Source of the DNA: Micractinium sp. NFX-FRZ
Lineage: Eukaryota; Chlorophyta; Trebouxiophyceae; Chlorellales; Chlorellaceae
Direction of reading: 5' to 3'
Length of the DNA: 60,878 nucleotides
Assembly (NCBI GenBank): GCA_029339195.1
Contig: JAPTJF010000392.1
Span: 1-60,878, forward strand
Both the position numbers and the translations under genes were made by a program. Positions 11,489 to 23,867 of this stretch are shown here, piece by piece; positions within the stretch are counted from its first letter, which is position 1; each line of letters starts with the position of its first letter. The notes under the pieces are model-generated. The model searched no databases and was not told the DNA's origin. It saw only the letters and a list, made by a program, of their open reading frames with translations.

Positions 11489-13273
11489 CGTGATCTGGAA
11501 GCAAGGCAGGCTCACGCCACAGCACCTCAAGACGCGCCATGCGGCGATGCCCGGGGAGCCTGCGCGCCAGGCTTTCACTGTGGGTGCAGGCAACCCAAGC
11601 TAGGGTGTTGCGGAACGGGAAGTCATTGAGCTCACCTCTGGAGCGCAATGCGGCGGGCAGTGTGGCACTGAGTGTGGCGGGCTGACCAGCTACAGCACAG
11701 GTGCAGAGCACGGACCGCGAATGGTCCCCGCAGGCCATGGCCAATGCCGCAGGAAGACTGTGCATATCACTGAAAGTCCGGTTTTAGTCCCACGATGCTC
11801 AACATGGCAGACGTGTTGATCGCTCCGCGAAGCTGCAATGAAGCTGTCACACGGCGGTCCGGCACTCTGTGGCCTGTAAGCGCTCTACAGAGGTGTCGTT
11901 GAACTAGACAGAAGCAAGGCTCTTGTACACCAACAGCTGAAATAGCTCCGTCGTCTTTCATCCAGCTGACTTGCCCTGGGCTGCTGACAGCTCTGGGCAC
12001 GCATTGCACAAAGGCCTGGGGGCAGGCAGGTACCGCTTGAATGGCCTGGTACTACAGCGTTGCGTGTGCAGGCCATCCCACGGCCTTGGCCTGACGAGCC
12101 ATAAGTTTTATTTGTAGCGCAACTTGGAGGTGTCTGGAACAGGTTGCACACATTGGCGACAAAGCGGTGCATCAATAGAGCAGTTCGCGCTAGCGCTGGC
12201 TGCGCGCCCCATTGCCCCGAGTGACGGTGACGGCTGTGTGCAAGCCGGGCCGCCATGCATCGCCCAAGCCTCGCCTGGCAAGAGAAACGGCACGCCACAG
12301 GGTATGCCATGCGGTGCAGCCTCCACAGAACATGGCTGGGCGCATGTGATGGCACAAGCGACCGTCAATCCAGCGCACAGCGCTTGCAAGCGCTGCCAGG
12401 GTGCATGGGAAGGACCGGTCAGTGGAGGAAGGGGCCAGGCAGGGCCTGTGCTTGCGCCCGTTAAGTCCGGCAAAGGACTTGCCGAGTTTCGGGGGACAGG
12501 TGAGTACAGCTGAGGCCCGTCCCGGAGTGAGTGTGAATGTGCGAGGCAGCGCAGCACGCCTGGCTGCCGTACATGTCCTGCTGTCCTGCTGCCGCCCCCG
12601 AAACCGCCAGCTTTGACTGATAGGGACAACTTGACGCTGATGGCTCAGATCTGTCAACAGATCCCATTGGGGGTTTTGCCCGCAGGCCGGCCCCTCGTGA
12701 GGCCGGCCCCTCCGATCGGTGCAGGGGATACCCCTTGTTTGCGCTGTTCAACGTGCCGCCGCTGTCTGGGTTCCCGATGGGCGGTGTGTCAGGCGGCAGT
12801 GCATGCCCCGGTGCCAGGCAACGGCGCTAGCCTGGATTGGTGGTGCCTCCCTCCCTGCAGGCACCTGGCTCCCTCCCGACAGGCGTCTGGTGGTGGCTCC
12901 CTCCCTACGGGCACCTGGCAGGTTGGCTCCAGGTCACCCTGGGAGGCCACAACTGGACGGGCAAATGTTAGCAATCATCGCATACCACACTGGATGTGGC
13001 GTCCAGCGAGCCGCGACACCACAGCAGTCGGCAACATTAACATTTAAGCCGCCACCAGCACGGGATGGCGGACAAGCCTGCCCACCGTCAACAACGCGTG
13101 GCGTCAGTGCTGCTGGGAGCTATTCTGAGCGCCTGCACATTAGCCTCCTTGTCCCCGCTGCAGGGTGGGTGCCGCAGGCGCCGCCAGGCATCGAAGGCTT
13201 TTTGAACGTGCTAACTTGAGTTAAAAGCAGCAGATAGCCGCCCTATTGGTCAACAGTGTTTCCTGTGAATTAA
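11489..13273. other. Divergent spacer between bZIP-like and SGNH hydrolase genes
   Basis: About 1.8 kb holding both 5' regions. On the minus strand an ATG-started frame of about 43 codons from 11765 ends at a donor-like GTGAGC near 11636. Splicing it to the acceptor at 11493 would put the main frame out, so it is more likely 5'-UTR. Imperfect repeats of GGTGGCTCCCTCCCTGCAGG lie at 12838-12930. I see no other gene. Confidence 0.5.
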
Positions 13274-16200
13274 ATGAGCATTGGGCGCCTTGTTGTCGAC
13301 GCCCGCCTGGTGCCGCCGCCGCTGCCGCCGCCGCCGCCGCCGTGCCTGGTAGTCGCCTGCCCGCCTGCCATCCCTGGGCCTGAGCAGCCTGGCCAGCTGC
13401 GTAACCCAACTGCAAGCGGGTCTCTCATCGTGCTCTGCTTTGCAGATCAGCTGCAGCTGACGGACCTCCAGGGCGGGTTCCACCGTTCCGCAGACGACAC
13501 ACTAGCGGCAGCTGCACCCAAACACTCGAACCCCGCAGCTCAGGTGTGTGTTGATCAAGCCCTGCAGCGGCAATTCTCCCCCTGAGCCCTCGACTGCCAT
13601 CCAACACGCATCCATCTTCTCCTTGAGTCCTCCCATCCCACACCTGGCGCCGCTGCCGCCCCGGCTGGCCCCGACCGTGCAGGCGCTGCTGGCGCCGCCG
13701 TGGCAGCCGCTGCTGCGGGCGCAGGATGTGGCGCGGGCGGAGGGGTACTTTGGGACGGGCGCCCGCCTGCGCAGGGTGGCAGCCAAGCTGCTGGCGGGGG
13801 AGCCAATCAAGGTGTGTGGGTGTGTGGATGGGTGGGTGCATGTGTACACACGCGTGGTGCACCGAAGGGGAAGCAAGGGATGACCAGAGCGGGATTTGGG
13901 TGCAGCAGAGGGGTGCATGGTCGGATGCATGGGGGTGCAGGCAGGCGGGCAGGCAGGCGGGCAGGCGGGCGGGCAGGCAGCCATGCAGGCAGATGAGGCG
14001 TGCACAGCCTGGCGCGGGCCTCGCTCCCCTGCACACCGTGCCAAGCCGTTGTTAGCGGGCAGCCTCGCCGGCTGCTGTGGCTACGTTGCCATGCTCGCCC
14101 CGCCTCGCTCTGCCGTCATCCATCCCCTCCCAACGCACGGCCAGGCACCCTGCCTGCTTCTTGCCTGCATGCCTGACCGCCTGCTGTTTTCGTCACCTGG
14201 ACACGCTGCCTGCCTTGCCTGCCTGCCTGCCCGCTCACCTGCCTGCCCGCCTCCCTGCCCACCTACCCGCCTGCCCGCTCACCTGCCTGCCCGCCGTCAG
14301 GTGTACACCCTGGGTGGCAGCATCACGTTTGGCACCGGCGCCAGCAGCCCTGACCGCTCCTACGCCGCCCGCTTCTTCCAGCTGCTCAACGCCTCCTTCC
14401 CCCACCCGTGCGCTGCTGTGGAGGGTTGCTGTTGGTGGTGGGGCTGCTGCTGCTGGCGCGCCCGCTGCGACCTTGGGTGGAGCAGGCATCCAGTGCTGAG
14501 AGGCACAGCCATTTGTGGGGCACATCCATATGTAGGGCACAGCCCCATGTGTCCTCCAGCCCCATCCGCTGCTGAGCTCATCTGCCTGGGCGCCTGGTCC
14601 CCCAAGCCCCCCCTCCGTCCCCGCTTGAGAGTGGCCGCTCCTATCCCCAAAAATGGGTAGTTCCCCCCGTCCCCTGAGGAGAACCGAGAAGCAGAGAGGC
14701 ACTCACCCAGCCACGTCGCTGCCGGCGCCGCCTCCCCCCCGCCCCGCCACCCCTGCAGCGGCCACGTGCTGGCCAACAAGGGCATAGGCGCCGCCGGCTC
14801 CTCCCTCTTTGCCGCCTGCCTGGAGCGCATGCTGCCGCCTGACCCAGACCTGGTGGTGGGTGGGGAGCAGCGGGGGGGTGGGGGTGGGGGGCGAGGACGC
14901 GGAGGGGTGGGTTGCCGGGGCGTGTGTAGGGGAGGGGTGGGTTGCCGGGGCGTGTGTAAGGGATGGGTGGGTTGCTTGGAGCGTGTGTAGGGGGTGGGTG
15001 GGTTGTCGGGCGCGTGTGTAGGGGAGGGGTGGGTGTCGGGGGCGAAGAAGGGGAGGGAGGAGGGAGGTGACCAAGCTGGGCGGTCACTGCTGGGTGCCTG
15101 CTTGTAGCGCGCTCTGCTTTGGCACGTGGGCCTAGTGATGCGTGTGCAGGGAGAGGAGTAAGACAAAAGGAGGGGATCGAGGCAGGCAGGCTGGCTTGCT
15201 GCTGCCGCCTGCCTTGAGCGCATGTTCTCTACAGATGCCCAACCCGGCGGCTGTGGGGAAGGGTGTCCCAGCTCACGCCCCCACACCTTGGCTGCCCTGC
15301 CTGCTTGGCTTAAGGGCCCTGCGGAGCCATAGCTTTATACCTTGCTTGCTTCCAACCGCCTGCATGGCTGGCCCAAGCTGGCCTCCCCGGCCTGCCTGCC
15401 TGCCTGCCTGCCCCCGCCGCAGGTGGTTGAGTTCACGGTCAACGAGCCCGACGAGGCGCCCTTCACCTCCAGCTCACGCCGCGGCTTTGAGCAGCTGCTG
15501 CGCAAGCTGCTGCGGCTGGGACCCACCGGCGGGGGCGCTGCTGCCGAGGGCAAGCAGCCCGCGGGCAGCACCAGTGGGCAGCCTGCGGCTAGGGGAGGGG
15601 GCAGCATCAGCGGGGGCCCTGCCGGCGGAGGGGGCAGCGCTGCTGTGGTCATGCTACACCACTTCTCATGGTTTGCGGCGCGGGGGGATGGCGCCAGCGG
15701 CGGCGGTGTGTTTTACAAGTCGAACGAGCCGCAGCTGAGCGTGCTGGGCAGCGTGAGTGGAGGGAGGCGTGGGCGGCGGGGAGTGGAGGGGTTGTGGGGA
15801 GTCAGGCAGCTGTGCTGGGTCCCTGTAATGCGTGGGGTGGGGTGGGGTGAGCGGGAAGGGGAGGAGGCACGGGCAGCGCTGAGGTGGCAGTGGGAGGAAC
15901 GGAAGGAGGCAGCACCTTGGGGGCGGGACGTGGGGGTGGGATGGTCGACGAGGCTGCTGCACCTCGCATGCAGTGCACCCCATGCTGTGCTTGCCACCAC
16001 CGCTGAGCGTGGCACATAATCCCTCCGCTGGCCTCCACGCTGCGCCTGCTGACAGCCGTGCTGTGCCTGCTGTGCTGCCCCCCTGACCAATACTGCAGTA
16101 CTATGATATCCCCCAGGTGTCGATGCGCAATGCGGTGTGGCCGCTGATGGCCGCCGGCGTGGAGGGCTTCAAGGCAAGCCGCCGCGTGCTGCAGGCGCTG

Positions 16201-18504
16201 CCTGCCGCAGATGCCTTGGCGCAGCCCCCCACCCTGTCTGTCACCCGTATGACTCGCGCACCCTTGCAGCCTCTTGCCCCCTCTGCGCTCAACGTGCAGA
16301 GAGGGCGAGATGAATCTCCATGTCCAGAGCAATGCGGCACCCCTTGGGGCAGGATGGCGCCTCATGCGCCCCGCACCCCTTGTGCCCAGGACCGCGCCCT
16401 TTGAGCCCCCCCCGCAGGTGGATCGCGCCCAACTCAACACACCAACAACCCCACTCACACCCCCTCTAGCATCCACTCACATCCCATTACCATTCACACA
16501 ACTCTTGATGTGCAGGTGGACCGCATTGTACAGCCCAACGTGACGGTCAACAGGGGCGTGGTGGGGCCGGCCATGCCCCACGCCGCGCCCGGCACCGAGC
16601 ACCGCTACTATTACAAAGACTAGTGAGCCGGGGGGTGGCGGGAGCCGAGAGGGGGCGCGCTTTGGGGGCACATGCTTGTTTTTGAGGTGCAGCGAGGGGG
16701 GGCGTGGGGGTGAGCTGTGCCCGTACTGTGGCAGCTGCACGCCAGCTGTTTCTCTACGTTTGCAGCTTCCTGTGAGCTATGTCTGTACTGTGGCAGCTGC
16801 CCGCCAGCTGTGTCCGAACGTGTGCAGCTTTCCTGTGAGGTGGGGTCGTGCATCGGTGGGGGGGTGAGGGGCTTGTGAGGGGTGGGCTGGGCTGGGGTGG
16901 GGGTGGGTGGGGGGGTGGGGGACTTCGCTGCTGCAACTTCATTTGGGGGTGGGACGGGAGGGGCCAGATCACGTGTGGTGGGTGTGGGTGTGGCTGAACA
17001 GAGGAGGCATGGGGGGAACAGAAGAAGAAGCACAAGGTTTCAGCCCGAGGCCGTGGGGTTGAGGACGCCAACAGGGATTGACGCCAGAGGCACCAGTCAG
17101 CCACCCATAGAAGGGGTGGAGAGAAGGGCCCCCTCTAGCAGGCAACTGCACGGTCGCCTCCAGCCCTTTAGAATCACAAGAGGGGACGCAACATGGCGGC
17201 CTGTGCAGGCGGCCACCCTCCCCCACCTCCGTTCACCTCCACCTCCCGTTGCTGCACCCACACCGCAGCATGCACCCCACCGACGTGGGTCACCAGGCGA
17301 TGGCCGAGGCGCTGGCGGTCCCCCTGCGGCGCGCGCTAGCAGAGGAAGCAGCGGGCGCTGCGCCGGGCGGCACCGCCAACGCGGTGCTGAGCAGCGCGGC
17401 GCGCGTCGCCCCCGGGCTTGCGGGGCTGCCGCGGCCCGCTGTGCCCGGCAACTGGGACTCGCCCACCAACCTGTGCGCCATGCAGGCACGTGTGCTGGCC
17501 ACATGTGCCTGGCGGGAGCTGCCACCTGCCCGTGCAGCTGTACCTGGTTGATCGGCCTGCCGGCAATAGGCTGCAGCTCTGCACTCTATTAGACTGCATA
17601 GGAGTGCCGCCCGCGTGCATCACGGGCACGTGCTGGCACGTTGTGTGGTGTGAGCTCTCACGCCTGCAGCCCTTGTTTCTGATCTGACCACCACAGGTGT
17701 CGACACATGTATCGTGTCGTAGGCTCATGTGTCACATATGGCTGCCCTCCTCATGCTGCGCTGCCCTGGGTGTGCAGGACGACTTCAAGCCGGTTGTGGT
17801 GAAGCACAGCCCCGGGTTCCGGTACCGCCCAGAGCGCCCCGACACGCCGACGTTTGTGGAGCAGAAGTGGGGGTGGACGGGGACCGAGGCAGGTGGGTTT
17901 CAGTCTTGTGAGGATGGGGCGGTGACACGTGGATACATGCAGGTTGGGGCTTTTTGTAGTGGGGGGTTAGGCGGGGTTGGGCAACAAGCCGGCCTTGTAG
18001 AGCAGCAGTGGGTGTGGATGGGGCGCATACAGGTGCGGGGTTTGAGCAGAGGGGTAGGTGGGGCGGACGCCGGGCGGGCATGTGTATGACGCAGAAGTGG
18101 GTGTGGGCGGGGTTTGCAGGCAGGTGTGGGGTGTTCAGTAGAGGGGGACTTCGCCGGGGCAGAAGATGGGCAGGACATGTGTGGTGTGTGTGCGTCTGTG
18201 TGTGCGTGGAGGCGGAAGCGGGGCTGGACGGGGCCAGAAGTAGTGGGCAAGTGCCCGCTGTTGGGGGAGGGCCATTGGGGCCCCACCCCGCTCTCATGGC
18301 TGAGGCAACACCAAACACTTGCAGCCCCCCCCCCCGGCCCTGCCCAAAACTCCCCCCCGGCCCGCCCCCCTCCCTGCCGACTCCCCAAACCTGCCCCGCC
18401 CCTATCCCTTACCTCCCCAGGCGAGTGGGCCGAGCTGCTGGTGGACTCACGCAGGCACACCGGCGAAGGCAGCGGCGGCAGCGGCAGTAGCGATGACGGC
18501 AGAG

Positions 18505-18537
<33 letters not shown>

Positions 18538-19991
18538 GCAGTGATAGTGCAGAGGGGGGGCGAGGCTCACCCGACTCCTCTGTGCTCATCACCCTCATCT
18601 ACCTGCGCAGCTACGAGGTGGGGTGGGTGGGGTGAGGCTGGGGGGGCTGGGGTGAGGCAGGGAGTCGGCGCCAGCCCCCGCCTGCCTGCTTCTGATACTT
18701 GCCCAGGCGTGGCCGGCTGCTGGACTCTAGCGCCCACCCAAATCTAGTGCCCACCTGAAACTAGCACCCACCTACTTGGGTCCTGCCCGTATCCTTCTCA
18801 CACCTCCTACCCCCCACCGCTCGCCCGCCTGCGGCGCGTGGCCTCCGCCTGATGCTGTGTGCTCGCTACCACGCCGCCTCGCATCACGCCCTGCACCAAC
18901 AAACCCTCCAACCCTTGCCACGTCACCACCTGCCTGCCCGCCTGCAGCACATGGGCTCCGCCCTCGTGGAGTGCGTGTCGGGCTGCCAGTGCAGCGCCAG
19001 CGTGATTGAAGCCAGCTGGAGGCACCGGGCTTCGCTGATGCAGCACCACCCATTCGAGGTGGGTGGGTGGGTGGGTGGGTGGGTGGGGCCCTCTTGCTGG
19101 GAGTCTCCTGCAGCGTGCTGCTCCACATGCACCGTGTGTGCTGTGAGAGGCTGGCTGATGGGCAGCTGGGCCCAGCGGGCGATGTTTATGCACGCGGCCG
19201 CCGCGCATCCCAGGTGAGGATGCGGATGCGCGTGGTTGGGTGGTGCATGCACGCTGTGGTCATGATGTGGTGCATGCGCGCGGTGGTCACGATTGGTGTA
19301 CATGCGCGCTGGTGGGCGTGATTCGTAGTAAAAGAGGCAGTCTGGATGCAAGAATACACACATCCAAGTTGGTTGGTTGTGGAGGGTTCGTGCATGGTGC
19401 CCCGCCCAGCAAGCACGCCACCACGCCGCCTGCTTGCTCGCACTCAGTTGCATGCCGAACTGAGCGGCGCTTCACACCGCCGATGCCGGTGCTTGCAGGT
19501 GTCTGAGCACCCGCGGTGCCGGGTGCGTGTGACGATTCGTGTCCAGTCCGGGGAGGGTCCCAGCGGAGGGCACAAGGTGGGCGCGTGGTGTGCACCACAG
19601 CAGCAGCTGCTGCCTGGCGTGCTGGGCCCAGACGGGGCGGAGGGGGTGGGCAGGGGTGCACCGCTTTGGGCAAGTCCGTGACTCTGGCCGGCCGTGCACG
19701 GGCTGAAGGGAGTGGCTCTCTGAGCTGGCATGCTGAGCTGGTATGCTGAGCTGGCATGCTGAGCTGGCTCTCTGAGCTGGCGTGCTGAGCTGGACTGAGT
19801 GTGCCCCTCGGTTGCACCGATCAATGCATCCGACTGACTGACAGAGTGGCTGACAGGTGCAATGCCTGCTGGTTGGTTGTTGGGTGCAGGTCACACTGCT
19901 GGGCGCCATCGTGAGCCCCTTCAGGCTCACCATGGGCAAGGCATCCGTCGTGGAGGCGGCGGCGCAGTCCACGCAAGATGGGAGCCAATAA
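13274..19991 (+). CDS. SGNH/GDSL-type serine hydrolase with C-terminal Cys-rich domain
   Basis: Thirteen exons, all in phase, 643 aa: 13274-13543, 13683-13811, 14301-14407, 14759-14852, 15423-15752, 16099-16173, 16516-16622, 17269-17485, 17778-17892, 18421-18617, 18948-19058, 19499-19576, 19890-19991 (TAA). SGNH signatures appear in order: Ser in YTLGGSITFGTG, Gly in NKGIGAAGSS, Asn in VVEFTVNEPD and Asp/His in MHPTDVGHQAM, so the catalytic set is complete. The C-terminal part (YLRSYEHMG, ECVSGCQCSASV, EHPRCRVRVTI) is a Cys-containing beta-like region of unknown role. Probable esterase or deacetylase on carbohydrate or lipid; the substrate is unknown. The start is least certain: the first exon could instead begin at the acceptor before 13446. 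The intron after 16173 begins GCAAGC; the donor after 17485 is either GC or a GT six bases on. Confidence 0.85.
14885..15045. repeat. Minisatellite of about 35 bp in an SGNH intron
   Basis: Four to five imperfect units containing GGGTGGGTTGCCGGGGCGTG, right after the donor at 14853. G-rich on the transcript strand. Confidence 0.85.
17990..18245 (+). other. Three decayed donor-side copies of an SGNH exon end
   Basis: The exon ending at 17892 reads VEQKWGWTGTEAG before its donor. Downstream in the same intron the translation shows VEQQWVWMGRIQV (about 17996), TQKWVWAGFAGRC (about 18090) and RRKRGWTGPEVVG (about 18209). They are about 90-135 bp apart, with similar G-rich sequence between them. 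Each unit looks like exon end plus donor plus intron start. None is needed for the gene model. Confidence 0.7.
19718..19793. repeat. 13-bp tandem repeat in an SGNH intron
   Basis: About six copies of TGCTGAGCTGGCA with single-base changes, in the last intron. Confidence 0.92.
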
Positions 19992-20725
19992 GCAGCGCTT
20001 GCCTGCGAATAAATGCGCATAACTGGTGTGGCCAAACGGTCGCCACATGTCGCTGGCTGGTTGCCAGCCTTTCGTGACCCACTTCACTCAGCAATAACAG
20101 CGCTTGCAGGGCCCGTTTTGTGGGCTGCACAGCCGCCGCCAGCGCATTATGCTGGCGGTGCACCTGCCTGCGCTTGAAAATCCACAGCTAGCTGCTTCGG
20201 CCTGCGTGTGCCTCCTGGCCTGCCACACCTATTGTGTGCGCGTCCGGGTGCCGCCAAAGGCGACGCTGCTGTGGGCTCGAATTTACCGATTGCATGCTCA
20301 ATGTAATGGCAATGTAATTGTTGCACCAATACGCTCGATGCAGCAGCACTGGAAGGAGCCATTCACGAGCCAAACAAAGTCAAGAGGCCAACGGAGCGCG
20401 AGCCCCAAAGAACACGAAAAAAGAAATGAAAAAAGATCATGAAAGGCTCAGAAGGGTTGACAGCCAATGGACGTCTCACATGCCCAATCAACACACTCAC
20501 AAACATAAAGAAGGAAAAAAAGGATTGCTGCGCAAACTGACTCCTGAAAAGAGAAGAGGTTGGGTTGGTTTCCGCCTGGCCATGCTGTGCATGGCTCGGC
20601 AGACAGTGAGGGCGCAGAACCAGCGGCCGGTGCTTGTAAGCACATTCTGCTCCCCACCGTACTGCCTGCCTGCAGTGTCCGCCAAAGTGCCGCCACACAT
20701 GGAGTGCCCAGCCAGCCTGCCGGCA
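19992..20725. other. Convergent intergenic region with possible poly(A) signals
   Basis: Between the SGNH stop and the PQ-loop gene stop. TGTAA, the usual green-algal polyadenylation motif, occurs twice at about 20302 and 20314 and is a plausible 3' end signal for the SGNH transcript. No gene is seen; 20370-20540 is A-rich. Confidence 0.5.
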
Positions 20726-23700
20726 CTACAGCCGTGGTAGGCGCGCCACGCTGCCGGCAGCGACACGCGTGCCGGGCCAGCGAGCCAGCAGCTGCTGGCA
20801 CAGAGCCTGCCCTGCCTGCCCCATGCTGACCACAGCGGCGTCCGATGCCGCCAGGAGGTCGAGGGAGAGGGTGGCGGTGCCTGGGTAGAACAAAGCGGTG
20901 GCGTAGCCGTCCCTGTAGCGTATAGTGTTGAAGGTTGGGGGCAGAGGCGGGGCAGTTGGCATTACCGCGGAAGGCATGTATGATGTGCAAGATGTTTCTG
21001 CATTGGCGGACGGCGGGGCGGGGATGCATGCAGGGGGCAAGGCGCAAGTGGGCAGCAAGTACAGCGCAGTGCAGCACTGCAGAATGGCGCCCTGCGGGTG
21101 GGTGCAAGAACGGCTGGGCTGCTGGCGTACCGCCAGCAGCGCCGCCCTGGCACCATCCACCCCTCCCTCGCAGCCTTTAACCCACGTAGCCCAGAGGCCC
21201 CCGCCCACCTGCAGGATAGGAAGAGCATGTCGGGTGCCTCCTCCTCTCCCAGCCCCTGCCCCTGCTTCTCCCCCTGCTGCTGCTGCTCCTCCAGCTGCTG
21301 CCCAAGCCTGAAGCTGGGGAAGGCCTGGCCCTGGCGCCGCTGCACAGGCACCCCGGCGCTCGCCAACGCCGCCTCCACCATATCCCCCACCGCTGCCATC
21401 ACGCCAACGCTGCTGGCGGCGCCGCTCTTGAACTTCTCTGCGACGGCATGCGCTGGCGCTGCCATCTCCACATCGCCCTCCCCGCCTGTCACCATCGCCA
21501 GCTGTCCCTTGTGCTCGCTGCCATTGGCCGCTGCGGCGGCGGCCAGAGCGCGCGCCGCCGCCGTCCGCCCCCGCCCGCTGCCGTCTGCCGTCAGTGATAC
21601 CGCCATGCGCTGCTGCCTGCCCACGCTGCCCTCGTGCATGCTGCCGCCCTTGCCACTGCGGCGGGAGCCCTCCCTGCTGCCCGCTGCGCTGAGACCTCTG
21701 CTGATGCCCGCAGCAGCTGCGGCAGCAGCGGCAGCAGGTGTGCCAGGCAATGCCAGGCGCGCTTCTATCAGCAGGTGCTGGGCTGCGTGGCCGGGGGCTG
21801 GGCGCAGCAGCGGGAAGGGCGCAGCGTGGCCAGAGGCAAACTCTTTGACGTCGATGCTGCGTGGGGGGAGGCCACGAGAGGAGGGAGAGGGGGGATGGGC
21901 AGGAGTGAAGATGACGGGGGCAACGGCGAGTGGGAGGGGCGGAGGGAGGAGAGGCAAGCCACCTGCCTCCACATGCCCAGCGAGGGCGCTGCACCACAGC
22001 GCAGCACAGCACAGCACAGCACAGCACAGCACAGCACAGCACGGCACAGCACAGCACGGCACAGCACAGCATGGCACAGCACAGCACGGCGCCAGTTCAC
22101 CGAATCTCCTCGGCCAGGGAGGGGCTGCAGGTGGGCTTGGTGTTCAGGCGGGAGCGCTCCAGGCCGCGCGCACTGCAGGGGGAGGGGCGGCCCGGGCAGA
22201 GCGAGGTGCAGCTGTGTTGCCGCTATGGAAGGACACACTGGGAGCCCAGCACGCAAGCATCAGCACGGCGCACAGCCAGGCAGGCAGGCAGCGAGCCTGC
22301 CCGCTGGCATGTCATCAGCCCAGCCCTTGCAAACAGCGTCGTGTCCCTTCGCATTGCAGCAGCCCCCCCCACATGCATCCCGCCGACCCTGCCCGCCGCT
22401 GCACCAACCAACGCACCCACACAGCGCGTTGCACAGCTCTCCGCCTTCCACCATGCACACAGCAGCATCGTGTGCATGCAGCAGGCAGGCAGGGGAGCGC
22501 ACACGCGCCAGTGCACCCACCTGTAGGGTCCCCAGCGATCCAGGTAGTACTTGGCAGCCAGCAGGAGGATGCAGCAGGCTGCAGCGGCAGCAGGGCGGAA
22601 ACGGCACAGGCGTGAGCATCAGGAGTGCACGGAGGCGGGGTACACATCACACGTGGCGGGCAAGCAACAGCACAGCTGGCGTGTGTGTGAATACACCTTT
22701 GCCACCCTGTGCCCGCATCTGCCCAACCGCCCACCCACCCAGCCCAAGGAGCACGCACACCCAGCCGGCCGCTGCCCCGCACCTTCCTGACCCTTGCCCG
22801 CCACCCGCATTCTACCCACCCACACCGCTCGGTTGACTGTGCACGGCCTGCACGCACCCGCCCCGCCCCGCCCACCCGGCTCCACAGTCACACATACCCA
22901 GCCTCGCACCTGCCCTCCCACTGAGACAGCAACAACAACAGCTCCTCGCCCCCTGCCCTCCCTACTGCAACAGCAACAGCAGCTCCTCGCCCCCGCCCTC
23001 CCCCACTGAAACAGCAGCACCGGCTCCTCCTACCCCCTTCCCCAACCTCCCCACCACACAGACACAAGTGCCCGCCCACCCACCCAGTTCCACCAGCATG
23101 CACGCCCATCCTGCCACCGCCTCCTCGAAGTACAGGTACACAAACGTCAGCGCCAGCCCCGTGTTGTACAGGAACTGCAGTGGAATTCAACAAATAATCC
23201 AAACGTTTGGTTGGAAGTGGGAGTCGGGGTAGCAGGGGGGCCATGCTGCACGGATGCATTGAAAGGAAAGAGAGCGGCAGCAGCGCAGCGGCACGCCTTC
23301 CACGGTGCAGAAAATGTGATGGGGAGGAAGGCAAGCGTGAGCGCTGCAGGGTTTCAGTAGCTGCACCCACTATGAGCCAGAAGATGCCCCCTGCCTCTCC
23401 AAGATGCCAAACTAAGCCACAATCTGGCACTGCGGTGAACTGACTGCATGTGAACCCACGCACCAGGTAGAGGTACGACAGGTCGCCGGCTGAGCGCGTC
23501 TTGTACAGCTTCCACAGCTGGGGTGCCAGGCAGGCAGCCAGGACGGCGCCTGCCGAGAAGGTGACGGGGCGAACAGACGAGGGAGGTGAAGGCGAGCGAG
23601 CAGTGGGCCATGTGCTTCATAGGTGTCAAGGGAAGCAGGAAAACATATACAGCCAGGAGACGCAGTGCATGTGATGCAGACGGCAACATAGCAGACAGTG

Positions 23701-23736
23701 CCACAAGCGCCGGCACGGCGGTGGCACTGCCAGCAC

Positions 23737-23772
<36 letters not shown>

Positions 23773-23867
23773 GCAGGCGCCGAGGAGGCCAGTGCACACT
23801 ACTATCTGCTATGCTGCTCACCTCCCAAGGCGCCGATGGCATTGTTCGCGCTTGCGCTGGGCGCCAT
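20726..23867 (-). CDS. PQ-loop membrane protein with long C-terminal extension
   Basis: Seven exons in phase, 395 aa: 23867-23822, 23549-23464, 23174-23084, 22578-22521, 22172-22101, 21856-21209, 20912-20726. It starts MAPSASANNAIGALGGAVLA and runs into LAPQLWKLYKTRSAGDLSYL, a clear PQ-loop motif. Two more hydrophobic segments follow (YNTGLALTFVYLYF and ACCILLLAAKYYLDRW). PQ-loop proteins are membrane transporters or cargo receptors; most have two PQ loops and about seven helices, but only one loop and about three helices are visible here, so it may act as a dimer. The large exon is Ala/Ser-rich and disordered. The C-terminus (CRDGYATALFYPGTATLSLD onward) resembles nothing I recognise. It is divergent from the RCC1 gene; first exons are about 250 bp apart. 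Confidence 0.8.
21998..22090. repeat. AGCAC/GGCAC pentanucleotide microsatellite
   Basis: About 18 pentamers, mostly AGCAC with some GGCAC, in the intron of the PQ-loop gene directly after the donor at 22100 (minus strand). Likely length-polymorphic. Confidence 0.95.
23738..23772. repeat. GGC trinucleotide run in a PQ-loop intron
   Basis: About eleven GGC units in the first intron of the minus-strand gene; not coding in the model. Confidence 0.93.

Noticed and set aside
11238..11765. Minus-strand frame starting at 11765 as the N-terminus of the second bZIP-like gene
   Set aside because: Splicing its donor near 11636 to the acceptor at 11493 gives the wrong phase for the main frame, so it is more likely a 5'-UTR exon or not transcribed.
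20448..21107. Minus-strand frames overlapping the PQ-loop 3' end and running downstream
   Set aside because: They are in other frames than the spliced model, have no domain, and cross the gene's stop codon and untranslated region.
22002..22090. CRISPR-like array at the AGCAC repeats
   Set aside because: A simple pentanucleotide microsatellite with no spacers, in a eukaryotic intron.
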